Positions 9,458-18,637 of a DNA stretch of 64,000 nt are shown here, piece after piece. The translations under genes and the position numbers were made by a program. The notes beneath the pieces were generated by a model, which was given only the letters and a program-made list of their open reading frames with translations, was not told the origin of the DNA and searched no databases. The number at the start of each line of letters is the position of its first letter. The first letter of the stretch is position 1. Origin of the DNA: Zobellella denitrificans. GTDB lineage: Bacteria > Pseudomonadota > Gammaproteobacteria > Enterobacterales > Aeromonadaceae. The stretch covers positions 1-64,000 of the forward strand of contig NZ_NMUO01000004.1 in assembly GCF_002237365.1 (NCBI RefSeq), read 5' to 3'.

Positions 9458-10080
9458 TGACACTGAGCCTGACCGCCGATGAACACGATGTCATCGTCGA
9501 GCTGATGAACATCGGTGTCGGCCGGGCGGCCGGCGCCCTGTCGCAGCTGGTGCAGGACGAAGTACTGCTGTCGGTGCCCCAGTTGCAGTTCCTGACCCCG
9601 GCCGAGGCCAGGGACATCTTCTGCCGCTCCATGCCCGGCCTGCTGGCCGGGGTGATGCAGGGGTTCCGGGGCTTTATGAGCGGCCGCGCCGCCCTGCTGT
9701 TTCCCGAGGAGCGCAGCCTGGAGCTGGTCCGGGCCATGCTGGGGACGGACCTGTCCGCCGACGAAATCTCCGAGCTGGAGCAGGAAACCCTGGCCGAACT
9801 GGGCAACATCCTGCTCAACAACTGCCTGGCGACCCTGGCCAACCTGCTCAACCAGCAGATCCAGACCGAGCTGCCCCAGGCGTTCAATGTGGATACCCCC
9901 CACCTGTTGAGCCGGCTGTCGCCCGCCCAGGACGACGAGGGCTCCATGATCATGCTGGTGCAGATCGACTTCAGCCTGCGTGAAAGCGCCCTGCAGGGAT
10001 ACCTGGCCTTTCTGATCGACCTGCATTCGGCGGACACCTTTATCGAGGCGCTGCGTCGCTATCTGGCCGGACTCGAGTGA
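9457..10080 (+). CDS. CheC-like phosphatase domain protein
   Basis: A 207-residue protein of the CheC/CheX/FliY class, which dephosphorylates receiver domains. It carries the two E-x2-N active-site signatures of CheC: ELMNIGVGRAAGALS near residue 15 and ELGNILLNNC near residue 110. It overlaps the preceding receiver gene by one base and the following cyclase gene by four. The natural reading is that it acts on that receiver and connects it to the cyclase. Classical chemotaxis genes are not nearby, so this is a signalling module outside chemotaxis. Confidence 0.85.
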   Translation: MTLSLTADEHDVIVELMNIGVGRAAGALSQLVQDEVLLSVPQLQFLTPAEARDIFCRSMPGLLAGVMQGFRGFMSGRAALLFPEERSLELVRAMLGTDLSADEISELEQETLAELGNILLNNCLATLANLLNQQIQTELPQAFNVDTPHLLSRLSPAQDDEGSMIMLVQIDFSLRESALQGYLAFLIDLHSADTFIEALRRYLAGLE

Positions 10081-11915
10081 AGTCAATCGCCATGGATGAG
10101 GCACCGAATTACCCGGACCGGCTGGCACTGGCCACCCTGGATCATATCGAGAGCGGCATCATCATCCTCGATGGCGCACGGCGGGTGTGTTTCTGGAACC
10201 AGTGGCTGGAGCAGCACAGCGGCATCGGTGCCGGCGAGGCACTCGGTTGCCGGCTGGAACAGCTGTTCGGCGAGCTGCCGGCGGTCTTGCTCGACGCGGT
10301 GCGCGACGCCTGCGAACACCGGCTGTCCCGGCTGCTTTCCCACCAGCTGCATCCCCGCTTGCTGCCCCTGCACTGCCGGGCGGCGTCCGGCCGTGGCGGC
10401 CCGCTGTTCCACTCCATGCTGTTGCGTCCCCTGGCGCAGACGGAGGGGCTGACCCTGGTGCAACTGCTCGACGCCACCAATGCGGTGCGGCGCGAGCGGC
10501 ACCTGCGCGACAAGGAACAGGCGTTGCGCAAGGTGCACCAGCACCTGTCGGAAGAAAAGCAGTATATCGACACCGTGCTCAAGACCATCAGCGCCCTGGT
10601 GGTGGTGACCGATATCCAGGGGCACATCCTCAGCATCAACCGCAGCTGCGAGCAACAAACCGGGTTCAGCGAAGAGGACGTGCTGGGCCAGCCGCTGAAG
10701 GTGCTGTTCAGCATCGACAGCTTCAACCGGCTGCTCGAGGGCCCCTGGCAGTATGACGAACCGCTGCCCTTCACCTGCCGCATGCACAATGCGGCGGGGG
10801 AGCTGATGCATATCCGCTGGACGGTGAAAAGCGTCGGCGAGGCGGGCCAGCCGCCCCGTTACCTGATCTATACCGGCCAGGACATCACCGAACGGGAGCG
10901 GGCCGATGCCCTGCTTCGCCTGGAGCGGGAGATCCTGGAAATGGCGACCGCCGGCGAGCCACCGGAGCGGACCCTGGATCACGTTTGCCTGGCGCTGGAG
11001 CGTCAACTGGAGCAGTGCCGGGTCGCGGTGCTGCAACTGGCGGAGGACGAGCGCCTGCGGATCAGCAACGGTCCCGGCCTGGCGGAGGATTTCGGCCGGC
11101 GGCTGGCGGCGTTGCAGACCGAGAACCTGCTGCGCATTCTGCAGCCGGGGCTGCGGGATGGCCGCTTGCAGGTATTTGTGGCCGAAGGCCCGGCGCCGCG
11201 CTGGCGATCCTGGCTGGCGCTGGCGCGGGATCATGACATCGCCGGCTGCTGGCTGATGCCCATCCATGCCGGCGCCCGGGTGCCCCAGAGCCTGTTTGCG
11301 GTCTTTCCCCGCCAGCGTGTCCACCCCTCGGCCCACGAACAGATGGTGATCCAGCGTATCGCCCACCTGACGGCGCTGATCCTGGAGCGCCATCTGCAGC
11401 AGGAGCGGATCCGCTACCTGGCCCTGCACGATCCCCTGACCGGCCTGGCCAACCGCAGCCTGCTGAACGAGCAGTTGCTGCGCAGCATTCACCGGGGCCG
11501 CCGGGAAGGGCAGCCCTTTGCGCTGCTGTTCATCGATCTGGACGGCTTCAAGGCGCTCAACGACACCCACGGCCATGACGCGGGGGATGCTTTCCTCGCC
11601 GCCCTCGGACATCGGCTGAAAACCAAGCTGCGGGCCACCGACTGCTGTGCCCGTACCGGGGGCGACGAGTTCGTGATCCTGCTGGAGGCGGTGGCCGACG
11701 AAAAAACCGCCCGGCGCGTCGCCGAGTCGGTGCTGCGGCTGATCTCCACGCCGCTGGAGTGGGGCGGGCATGCCCTGCAGGTGTCGGCCTCCATCGGCCT
11801 CGCCCTCTACCCGGAAGACGGTGACGGCGCCGATGCCCTGCTGACCCGGGCCGACAACGCCATGTATGGCGCCAAGGCCGGGGGCAAGGGCTGCATAGTG
11901 CGCCTGCCGGGCTGA
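10077..11915 (+). CDS. PAS/PAS/GAF-GGDEF diguanylate cyclase
   Basis: A cytoplasmic sensor cyclase of 612 residues and the third gene of the receiver/CheC/GGDEF operon. An N-terminal PAS (about 15-125) and a second PAS (about 160-280, ending YTGQDITERERA) are followed by a GAF-like segment (about 290-440) and a GGDEF domain with GGDEF at residues 528-532. RATD five residues earlier fits the RxxD inhibition site. The start is taken as the GTG at 10077, which overlaps the upstream stop codon; the ATG at 10092 is the alternative. The fused translation suggests its activity is tuned by the receiver/phosphatase pair. Confidence 0.9.
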   Translation: MKSIAMDEAPNYPDRLALATLDHIESGIIILDGARRVCFWNQWLEQHSGIGAGEALGCRLEQLFGELPAVLLDAVRDACEHRLSRLLSHQLHPRLLPLHCRAASGRGGPLFHSMLLRPLAQTEGLTLVQLLDATNAVRRERHLRDKEQALRKVHQHLSEEKQYIDTVLKTISALVVVTDIQGHILSINRSCEQQTGFSEEDVLGQPLKVLFSIDSFNRLLEGPWQYDEPLPFTCRMHNAAGELMHIRWTVKSVGEAGQPPRYLIYTGQDITERERADALLRLEREILEMATAGEPPERTLDHVCLALERQLEQCRVAVLQLAEDERLRISNGPGLAEDFGRRLAALQTENLLRILQPGLRDGRLQVFVAEGPAPRWRSWLALARDHDIAGCWLMPIHAGARVPQSLFAVFPRQRVHPSAHEQMVIQRIAHLTALILERHLQQERIRYLALHDPLTGLANRSLLNEQLLRSIHRGRREGQPFALLFIDLDGFKALNDTHGHDAGDAFLAALGHRLKTKLRATDCCARTGGDEFVILLEAVADEKTARRVAESVLRLISTPLEWGGHALQVSASIGLALYPEDGDGADALLTRADNAMYGAKAGGKGCIVRLPG

Positions 11916-11925
11916 ACGGGTCGGG

Positions 11926-12807
11926 ATGGGGATGACCATGGATAAACGAATGGCGTCAACACCGGGCGGAACAGGGCGAAACGGAGGAAGGGGACGGCTC
12001 CTGGTGGCCGTGGCGTTGGTGCTGGCGGTACTGCTGGGCTGGTGGCACGGGCGCGACGACGGCTCGCTGCAGCGGATCCGGGAGAGCGGGGTGTTGCGCA
12101 TCGGCTATGCGGTGGAGGCGCCCTATGCCTACTTGTCCGGCACCGGGGCGGTGATTGGCGAGTCGCCGGCCACCGCCCGCCTGATCGCCGCAGCCATGGG
12201 CGTGGAACGGCTGGAATGGGTACTGGTCCCCTTTTCCCACTTGATTGCCGACCTGCAGGAAGGGCGCTTTGATCTGATTGCGGCCGGCCTCTTTATCACC
12301 GAGGAGCGCGGCTCCCAGGTGCGGTTTTCGTCCCCGGTGCTGGCCATCCGCTCCGGCGTGCTGCTGCGGCGGGGCGAGCAGGAGTCCTTGCGCGAGCGGC
12401 TGCTGACGGCAATGCCGGTGCCGCTGGCGGTGCTGGAAGGCGCGGTGGAGCACCAGTGGGCAGTGCTCCGGCCCGAGTTTGGGCCCGGCCTGGTGGTGGT
12501 TCCCGATGCCCTGAGTGGCCAAGTGGCGGTGGCCAGCCGGGAGGTTGACGCCCTGGCCCTGTCCTGGCCCGCGACCCGGCTCATGGCGGCGGCCGCACCG
12601 GCCACCTTCGAGGCGATGCTGCTGCCGGGCGCCGGCGAAACGGTGAACCTGACTGCCTTTGCCTTCCGGCCCCGGGATCTGAGCCTGCAACAGGCCTGGG
12701 AGCGGGCCCAGCGGCAGGTGATAGGCTCATCGGCCCACCTGGCGGCTATTGCACCCTACGGATTCAGCCAGGTCGATCTGGCCGTGGGCAAGGAGACTGC
12801 CGACTGA
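11926..12807 (+). CDS. Family 3 solute-binding protein, likely sensor subunit
   Basis: A 293-residue periplasmic binding protein of the amino-acid (SBP_bac_3) class. The sequence after the N-terminal hydrophobic helix (about residues 25-41) begins SLQRIRESGVLRIGY, the typical start of the first lobe. Typical motifs such as DLIAAGLFITEERGSQVRFSSP follow. No transporter permease or ATPase is nearby. Instead the stop codon overlaps the start of a hybrid histidine kinase, so this protein more likely presents a ligand to the kinase than feeds an importer. The hydrophobic segment may be an uncleaved anchor. Several ATGs (11926, 11932, 11938) are possible starts. Confidence 0.82.
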   Translation: MGMTMDKRMASTPGGTGRNGGRGRLLVAVALVLAVLLGWWHGRDDGSLQRIRESGVLRIGYAVEAPYAYLSGTGAVIGESPATARLIAAAMGVERLEWVLVPFSHLIADLQEGRFDLIAAGLFITEERGSQVRFSSPVLAIRSGVLLRRGEQESLRERLLTAMPVPLAVLEGAVEHQWAVLRPEFGPGLVVVPDALSGQVAVASREVDALALSWPATRLMAAAAPATFEAMLLPGAGETVNLTAFAFRPRDLSLQQAWERAQRQVIGSSAHLAAIAPYGFSQVDLAVGKETAD

Positions 12808-14927
12808 TGGAAAAAAATATCCTCGCCACGGCCGGCCTGCGGGCCCGCAACTGGATCTGGCTGAGCATGGCCGCCGCCGTGCTGGTCTGTCTGCTCGTCG
12901 CCGGGCTGCACTATCACCACAAGAGCCGGCTCGGCCAGGCTGCGGTGCTGGTGCAGGAACTGGGCCGGGCCGGCGATGACCTGTCCCAGGGGCTGCTGCA
13001 CCTGACCCTGAGCACCACCGCCGACTCGCCCTGGCAGCGGGAACGGGGGCTGGTACTGCTGCAGCAGGCCATGACCGGATACCAGCGGACCCTGGCGCGG
13101 CTCGACCCCGCTGCCGATGCGAGTGCTTTTCGCCGTGATCTCGACGCCTTGGAACAGCAGTTGCAGCCCCTGCGGCAAGATCCATTTTCTGCTGCCCAGA
13201 GTCTGTCGCTGCGATTGGCCATGTACCGCCTCAACAGCAGTGCGCAGCAGCTTGACGGCGAGCTGCGCCGGCAGCTCGGCGAACTGTCGGGGCAACTGGA
13301 TCTGTATTTCGACGGCGGGGTGGTGCTGGCGCTGCTGTTGCTGGGCGGTATCTGCCTGGGTCTGTTCCGGCTGGAGCAGAGCCGCAGCCGGCAACAGCAG
13401 CGCCTCGAGCTGCTGGAGGCGGCGGTCTCGCAGCTGAACGACATCGTCATGATTACCGAGGCCGGTCTCCTGGACGAGCCCGGACCGCGTATCGTGTTTG
13501 TCAATGCGGCCTTCGAGCGGCACACCGGCTATCGGCGGGGAGAGGTGATCGGGCGGACGCCGCGCATTCTGCACGGCCCGGAAACCAGCGTCGAGGAGCG
13601 CCGGCGTATCCGCCGGGCCCTGGAGCACTGGCAGCCGGTGCAGGCGGAGATGCTCAACTACACCAAGGGTGGCGACAAGCTCTGGCTCGAACTGAGCATA
13701 GTGCCGCTGACCGATCGGCAGGGTCGCTACACCCACTGGGTGTCGGTCGAGCGCAACATCACCGAGCGGCGGGAGCTGGAGGAGCAGTTGCACCAGGCCC
13801 GGCGGCTGGAGTCGGTAGGCCAGTTGACCGGGGGTATCGCCCATGACTTCAACAATCTGTTGACGGTGATCATCGGCAATGCCGAGCTGTTGCAGGAGCA
13901 ACTGGCCGAGGCGGATCCCCTGCGCCCCCTGGCGGAGTCCATGCTTTCCGCGGCCCAGCGAGGTGCCGAGCTGACCAGCCGTCTGCTGGCCTTTGCCCGC
14001 CGGCAGGCCCTGGTGCCGCGGGTGGTGGCGGTCAATGAACTGATGGATGAGATGCAGTTGCTGCTGCGGCGGACCCTTGGCCACCATGTGGCCATCGAGG
14101 TAGTCCAGGAGCCGGGTCTCTGGCCGGCGCTGGTGGACCCGGCGCAGTTGGAAAGCGCCCTGCTCAACCTGTGCATCAATGCCCGGGATGCCATGCCCGG
14201 CGGCGGGCGGCTGACCCTGGAAAGTGCCAACATCAGCCTGGACGAGGAGGATGCCGGCCGCTACGGCGACGTGGCGCCGGGCGACTATGTGCAACTGGTG
14301 GTATCCGATACCGGCAGCGGCATCGCCGCCGAGCACCTGCACCGGGTGTTCGAGCCCTTCTTCACCACCAAGGAGCAAGGCCGGGGCACCGGGCTCGGGC
14401 TGTCGATGGTGTTTGGCTTCATCAAGCAGTCGGGCGGCCATATCACCCTGTATTCGGAGCCGGGAGAAGGCACCACGGTGCGCATGTACCTGCCCCGTTC
14501 TCCGGTGGCAACACAGCCAGCAGCCCCGGTGACGGCCCCGGGACGCCGGGGTGGGGACGAGACCATCTTGCTGGTTGAAGACGATGCCGAGGTGCGCCGC
14601 TATGCCGAGATACAGTTGCAACGGCTGGGTTATACGGTGTTGCTCGCCGCAAATGGCTCCAGCGCGCTGCAGATACTGAGGGAGAGGCAGGATATCGATC
14701 TGCTGTTTACCGATGTGATGATGCCGGGCGGCATTAACGGACCCGAACTGGTCGAGCAGACGCGCTGCCTGCATCCGCATATCAAGGTGCTGTACAGCTC
14801 CGGCTACGCTGCCAGCACTCTCCTGCACCAGGGGCGGGTGGCGCCGGAGTGGCAACTATTGACTAAGCCCTACCGGCGCGCCGAGCTGGAAGCCAAGGTG
14901 CGCCAGGCGCTGGAGCAGCGGCCATGA
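12807..14927 (+). CDS. Hybrid histidine kinase (PAS-HisKA-HATPase-REC)
   Basis: A membrane sensor kinase of 706 residues. Two membrane helices (about 17-35 and 172-190) bracket a helical periplasmic domain. A PAS domain (about 200-320), a HisKA domain with phospho-accepting H346 in GGIAHDFNN and an ATPase domain follow, the last with N-box [13 protein letters not shown] and G-boxes DTGSGI and GTGLGLSM. The C-terminal receiver has D636 in LLFTDVMMPGG. It overlaps the solute-binding gene upstream and the next kinase downstream (ATGA). There is no DNA-binding output, so phosphate probably moves on to another protein, plausibly the receiver-EAL protein of the same operon. Confidence 0.93.
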   Translation: MEKNILATAGLRARNWIWLSMAAAVLVCLLVAGLHYHHKSRLGQAAVLVQELGRAGDDLSQGLLHLTLSTTADSPWQRERGLVLLQQAMTGYQRTLARLDPAADASAFRRDLDALEQQLQPLRQDPFSAAQSLSLRLAMYRLNSSAQQLDGELRRQLGELSGQLDLYFDGGVVLALLLLGGICLGLFRLEQSRSRQQQRLELLEAAVSQLNDIVMITEAGLLDEPGPRIVFVNAAFERHTGYRRGEVIGRTPRILHGPETSVEERRRIRRALEHWQPVQAEMLNYTKGGDKLWLELSIVPLTDRQGRYTHWVSVERNITERRELEEQLHQARRLESVGQLTGGIAHDFNNLLTVIIGNAELLQEQLAEADPLRPLAESMLSAAQRGAELTSRLLAFARRQALVPRVVAVNELMDEMQLLLRRTLGHHVAIEVVQEPGLWPALVDPAQLESALLNLCINARDAMPGGGRLTLESANISLDEEDAGRYGDVAPGDYVQLVVSDTGSGIAAEHLHRVFEPFFTTKEQGRGTGLGLSMVFGFIKQSGGHITLYSEPGEGTTVRMYLPRSPVATQPAAPVTAPGRRGGDETILLVEDDAEVRRYAEIQLQRLGYTVLLAANGSSALQILRERQDIDLLFTDVMMPGGINGPELVEQTRCLHPHIKVLYSSGYAASTLLHQGRVAPEWQLLTKPYRRAELEAKVRQALEQRP

Positions 14928-17320
14928 GGCGGTGGGGGCCGGACAAGGGAAGCTGGCTTCCGGTGCCGAACGGGCACCCCGCCTGGCGCTGGAGTTCGCT
15001 GGGGGCGCTCGCCCTGATCTTTGCGGCCGACGCCCTGACCCCACTCGGGTTTGCGCACGGCATCCTCTATCCGCCGGTCATACTGCTGGCCTTGTTCAGC
15101 GGCAGCATTCGCCTAGTGTCCGCCGTCAGCCTGGCGGCGGCGGTCCTCACGGTGGCGGGCGTGTTCATTTCCCCGGCGGCTCCCCGTGACTTCGCTCCCC
15201 TCTTTGTGTTGGCCAACCGGTTGCTGGCCCTGGTGGCCATTGCCCTGAGCGGCCTGCTGTCGGTCGCCATCATCCATTACCTGCGCCAGACGCATGACGC
15301 TTACCGGGCCCAGCAGCGGAGCCGTCAGGAGTCGGAGCTGCTGGCCGGGCGGCTTCGCAACACTCTGGAAAGCATGACCGAGGCTTTTCTGGTGCTGGAC
15401 AGGGAGCACAGGATCACCTTTGCCAACCGGCGGGCGGAACGGCTGCTGGATACGAGGTCGCCGGCCATGCCGGGCCAGCCGCTGGTGGCCGTCTTTCCCC
15501 AGGTCCGGGCGTTGCTGGAGCAGGGGGGACCCGAGGGGGAGGCGGAGTTGTTCTACCCCCGGCGCGAGTGTTGGCTGGCGTGCCGTTATGTGCGCACCGA
15601 CGACGGCCTGGCGCTGACGTTGCAGGACTGCACCGAACGCAAGCGTAACGAGCAGAGCAGGCTGACCGAAGCCCGGGCATTGCAGATGATCTATGAAGGC
15701 GCCTCTCTGCGGGCGGTGCTCACCCAGATAGTGCTGGGTATCGAGCAGGTATTGCCCAACACCCTGGCCTCGGTGCTGCTGCTGGACGAAGCCGGCATCC
15801 ACCTGCAGGAAGGGGCGGCGCCCAGCCTGCCCGAGTCCTACAATCGGGCGGTATACGGCCTGGCCATCGGTCCTCGGGCCGGCTCCTGCGGTACCGCCAT
15901 GTACCGGCGCGAAGCCGTGATCGTGGAGGACATTGCCACCGACCCGCTGTGGGCGGACTACAAGGCGCTGGCGCTGGCCCACGGCCTGCGGGCTTGCTGG
16001 TCTATTCCCGTGCTTGACGGTTCAGGCCGGGTGTTGGCCAGTTTTGCGCTCTACCACCAGCACCCGAAAGCTCCGAGCGAAGCCGATCGTGCCCTGATCG
16101 ACCGTACCAGCCACATCGTCGGTCTGGCCCTGGAGCGTCATCGCCAGGAAGCGGCCCAGCGCGCCCTGGAGGAGCAACTGCACCATGCCCAGCGGATGGA
16201 GGCCGTGGGCCAGTTGACCGGCGGTGTCGCCCACGACTTCAACAACCTGCTGACGGTGATCCTGGGTAACGGCGAACTGCTGCAGGAGCAACTGGCGCGG
16301 GAGCCGGCGCTGGCCGAACTGGCGCAGATGATGGTGGTGGCCGCCCAGCGAGGGGCGGATCTGACTCAGCGGTTACTGGCTTTCGCCCGCCGCCAGGCGC
16401 TGGAGCCCCAGGTGATCCGGGTCAACGAGCTGGTCGAGGGCATGCGCACCCTGCTGACCCGGACCCTGGGGCAGCACATCAGCATGGAACTGTGTCCGAC
16501 CGAGGATCTCTGGCCGGCGCTGGTGGATCCGGCCCAACTGGAAAGCGCCCTGCTCAACTTGTGTCTCAATGCCCGGGATGCCATGCCGGGTGGCGGCCGG
16601 CTCACCATTGAAACCGCCAATGTCCGGCTGGACAGGGACTATGCCGCCACCCATGCGGAGGTGGAGCCTGGCGACTATGTGCTGCTGGCGGTGTCGGATA
16701 ACGGCAGCGGCATTGCTCCCGAGCACCTGGGGCGGATTTTTGAACCCTTCTTCACCACCAAAGAGAAGGGCAAGGGCTCGGGGCTGGGGTTGTCGATGGT
16801 GTTCGGTTTTATCCGCCAGACCCGCGGCCATGTCAGCGTCTATTCCGAGCCCGGCATCGGCACTGTGGTGAGGATGTACCTGCCCAGGGCCGGGGCCGGG
16901 GCGCTTGAGGCGGAGCCGACCAAGAGGGTGGCACCCTTGCCGCGGGGCGGCGACGAGTGCATCCTGCTGGTGGAGGACGATGCCCTGGTGCGCCGTTATG
17001 CCGAGGATCAACTGCGGGGCCTGGGCTACCGGGTGCTGACCGCCAGCAACGGTGACGAGGCCCTGATCCTGCTGCGGCAGGAGCAAGACATCGATCTGCT
17101 CTTTACCGACGTGGTGATGCCCGGCGGCTTGGGAGGGCCGGAGCTGGCGGCCCAGGCGAAGGTACTCAGGCCCGGGCTTAAGGTGCTGTTCACCTCGGGC
17201 TATACGGAGAACGCCATCGTCCACCATGGGCGCCTGGACAAGGGGGTACAATTGCTGGGGAAACCCTATCGGCGCGCGGAGCTGATGGTGAAAATACGCC
17301 AGGCGATGGATAATTCATAA
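14924..17320 (+). CDS. Hybrid histidine kinase (TM-PAS-GAF-HisKA-HATPase-REC)
   Basis: A 798-residue hybrid kinase. The N-terminal 120 residues hold several hydrophobic helices of an integral-membrane sensor. A PAS domain (about 140-235), a GAF domain (about 250-410), HisKA with H437 in GGVAHDFNN, an ATPase domain and a receiver with D729 in [11 protein letters not shown] follow. The kinase-receiver half is so close to that of the preceding kinase (shared [19 protein letters not shown] and [13 protein letters not shown] blocks) that the two look like a tandem duplication with different sensors. The start overlaps the upstream stop by four bases. Confidence 0.93.
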   Translation: MRRWGPDKGSWLPVPNGHPAWRWSSLGALALIFAADALTPLGFAHGILYPPVILLALFSGSIRLVSAVSLAAAVLTVAGVFISPAAPRDFAPLFVLANRLLALVAIALSGLLSVAIIHYLRQTHDAYRAQQRSRQESELLAGRLRNTLESMTEAFLVLDREHRITFANRRAERLLDTRSPAMPGQPLVAVFPQVRALLEQGGPEGEAELFYPRRECWLACRYVRTDDGLALTLQDCTERKRNEQSRLTEARALQMIYEGASLRAVLTQIVLGIEQVLPNTLASVLLLDEAGIHLQEGAAPSLPESYNRAVYGLAIGPRAGSCGTAMYRREAVIVEDIATDPLWADYKALALAHGLRACWSIPVLDGSGRVLASFALYHQHPKAPSEADRALIDRTSHIVGLALERHRQEAAQRALEEQLHHAQRMEAVGQLTGGVAHDFNNLLTVILGNGELLQEQLAREPALAELAQMMVVAAQRGADLTQRLLAFARRQALEPQVIRVNELVEGMRTLLTRTLGQHISMELCPTEDLWPALVDPAQLESALLNLCLNARDAMPGGGRLTIETANVRLDRDYAATHAEVEPGDYVLLAVSDNGSGIAPEHLGRIFEPFFTTKEKGKGSGLGLSMVFGFIRQTRGHVSVYSEPGIGTVVRMYLPRAGAGALEAEPTKRVAPLPRGGDECILLVEDDALVRRYAEDQLRGLGYRVLTASNGDEALILLRQEQDIDLLFTDVVMPGGLGGPELAAQAKVLRPGLKVLFTSGYTENAIVHHGRLDKGVQLLGKPYRRAELMVKIRQAMDNS

Positions 17321-17335
17321 AAAAAGCGGGGTTTC

Positions 17336-18580
17336 ATGATGGCGAAGACAAGGCTGTTGATCCTGGACGATGATCCCATGACCGGGCAGACCATAGCACG
17401 CATCGCCGAGTTCGCCGGGGCCGAGGTATGCTTTACCACGGATCCGGAGGAATTTTTCCAACTGGTGGAAACATGGCAGCCAACCACCATTGCGCTCGAT
17501 CTGGTGATGCCCCGGATGGATGGGGTACAGGTGATGGCGGCCTTGGCTGACAAGGGCTGTTCCGCCCGCCTCATCATCAGCAGTGGGGTGGGCACTCGCG
17601 TGCTGGATGCCGCCGGCCGCTCCGCCGCCGAGCATGGCCTCAATATTGCCGGCGTACTGCCGAAGCCCTTTACTCCGGCCGAGCTCAGGACCCTCCTGGC
17701 AGAGGAGCCGTTGGCTGATGCCCCGTCTTTACGCCGGGCCCCGGGCCCCGGGCCGCGCCAGCCGACCCTGAAGGAACTGCACCATGCCCTGGCCAAGGGG
17801 GCCATCGGCGTGGTGTATCAGCCCAAGGTGGCCTGTCGGGGTACCGAGCTGGCCGGCTTCGAAGTCCTGGCCCGCTGGCAGCACCCGGAGCTGGGTGCCA
17901 TCGCTCCGGATGTCTTCATCGCCCTGGCCGAGTCGGGAGGGCTGATCGACGAACTGACCGAGCAGGTGCTGGAGCAGGCGTTGAACTGGTTCGCCGGGCT
18001 GAATCGAGCCAAGGGAGCCCTGGCGGCGGTGCCGATGCCGGCTTGCTCTCTGAAGCAACTGACCCTGTCCATCAACATTTCGGCCCGCTCTCTGGGCAAC
18101 CTGGCCCTGTTCGAGCGCCTGGAGCGTCGTTGCGAGGCGTTGGGGCTGGCGCCGGAGCGCCTGATCTTCGAGCTGACCGAAACCAGCGCCATGGAGGATC
18201 CGGTGGCTTCCCTGGATATCCTGACCCGGTTGCGGATGAAAGGATTCCAGCTGTCCCTCGACGACTTCGGTACCGGCTTTTCATCGATGTTGCAGCTGGT
18301 ACGATTGCCCTTTTCCGAACTCAAGGTAGACAAGTCCTTCGTGATGACCGCCATGCAGTCCCAGGAATCCCGGGCGGTGATCAAGTCGGTGATCGAGCTG
18401 GGACACAGCCTCGGCCTGCAGGTCACGGCGGAAGGCATCGAGGATAGGAAAACCCTGGACTATCTGCGGCAGTCGGGCTGCGATCTGGCTCAGGGGTACT
18501 TTATCGGCAGGCCCATGGCCGAGGCGGCGCTGCCGGCCTGGATCCACGACTACCAGGCACAAGCCAGGGAAAACGGCTGA
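17336..18580 (+). CDS. Receiver-EAL c-di-GMP phosphodiesterase
   Basis: A 414-residue cytoplasmic response regulator with an N-terminal receiver (acidic DDD near residue 11, phospho-acceptor D55 in ALDLVMPRMD, lysine in VLPKPFTP) and a C-terminal EAL domain. The catalytic motifs are present: E176 in FEVLARW (an EVL variant of EAL), NISARSL, ELTETSAMED, DDFGTGFSS from residue 309 and VTAEGIE. It most likely hydrolyses c-di-GMP when phosphorylated by the two kinases just upstream, 15 bases away. The first of two adjacent ATGs (17336, 17339) is used. A strong terminator follows. Confidence 0.92.
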   Translation: MMAKTRLLILDDDPMTGQTIARIAEFAGAEVCFTTDPEEFFQLVETWQPTTIALDLVMPRMDGVQVMAALADKGCSARLIISSGVGTRVLDAAGRSAAEHGLNIAGVLPKPFTPAELRTLLAEEPLADAPSLRRAPGPGPRQPTLKELHHALAKGAIGVVYQPKVACRGTELAGFEVLARWQHPELGAIAPDVFIALAESGGLIDELTEQVLEQALNWFAGLNRAKGALAAVPMPACSLKQLTLSINISARSLGNLALFERLERRCEALGLAPERLIFELTETSAMEDPVASLDILTRLRMKGFQLSLDDFGTGFSSMLQLVRLPFSELKVDKSFVMTAMQSQESRAVIKSVIELGHSLGLQVTAEGIEDRKTLDYLRQSGCDLAQGYFIGRPMAEAALPAWIHDYQAQARENG

Positions 18581-18590
18581 CCGAAACCAG

Positions 18591-18620
18591 AAAAAAGCCC
18601 CGCCGAAGCGGGGCTTTTTT
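18591..18620. terminator. Bidirectional Rho-independent terminator
   Basis: A perfect stem GCCCCGC/GCGGGGC with a CGAA loop is flanked by six A on one side and six T on the other. It can terminate both the signalling operon (plus strand) and aspC (minus strand), whose ends converge here. Confidence 0.9.
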
Positions 18621-18637
18621 GTCGCCGGGGGGAGGGG

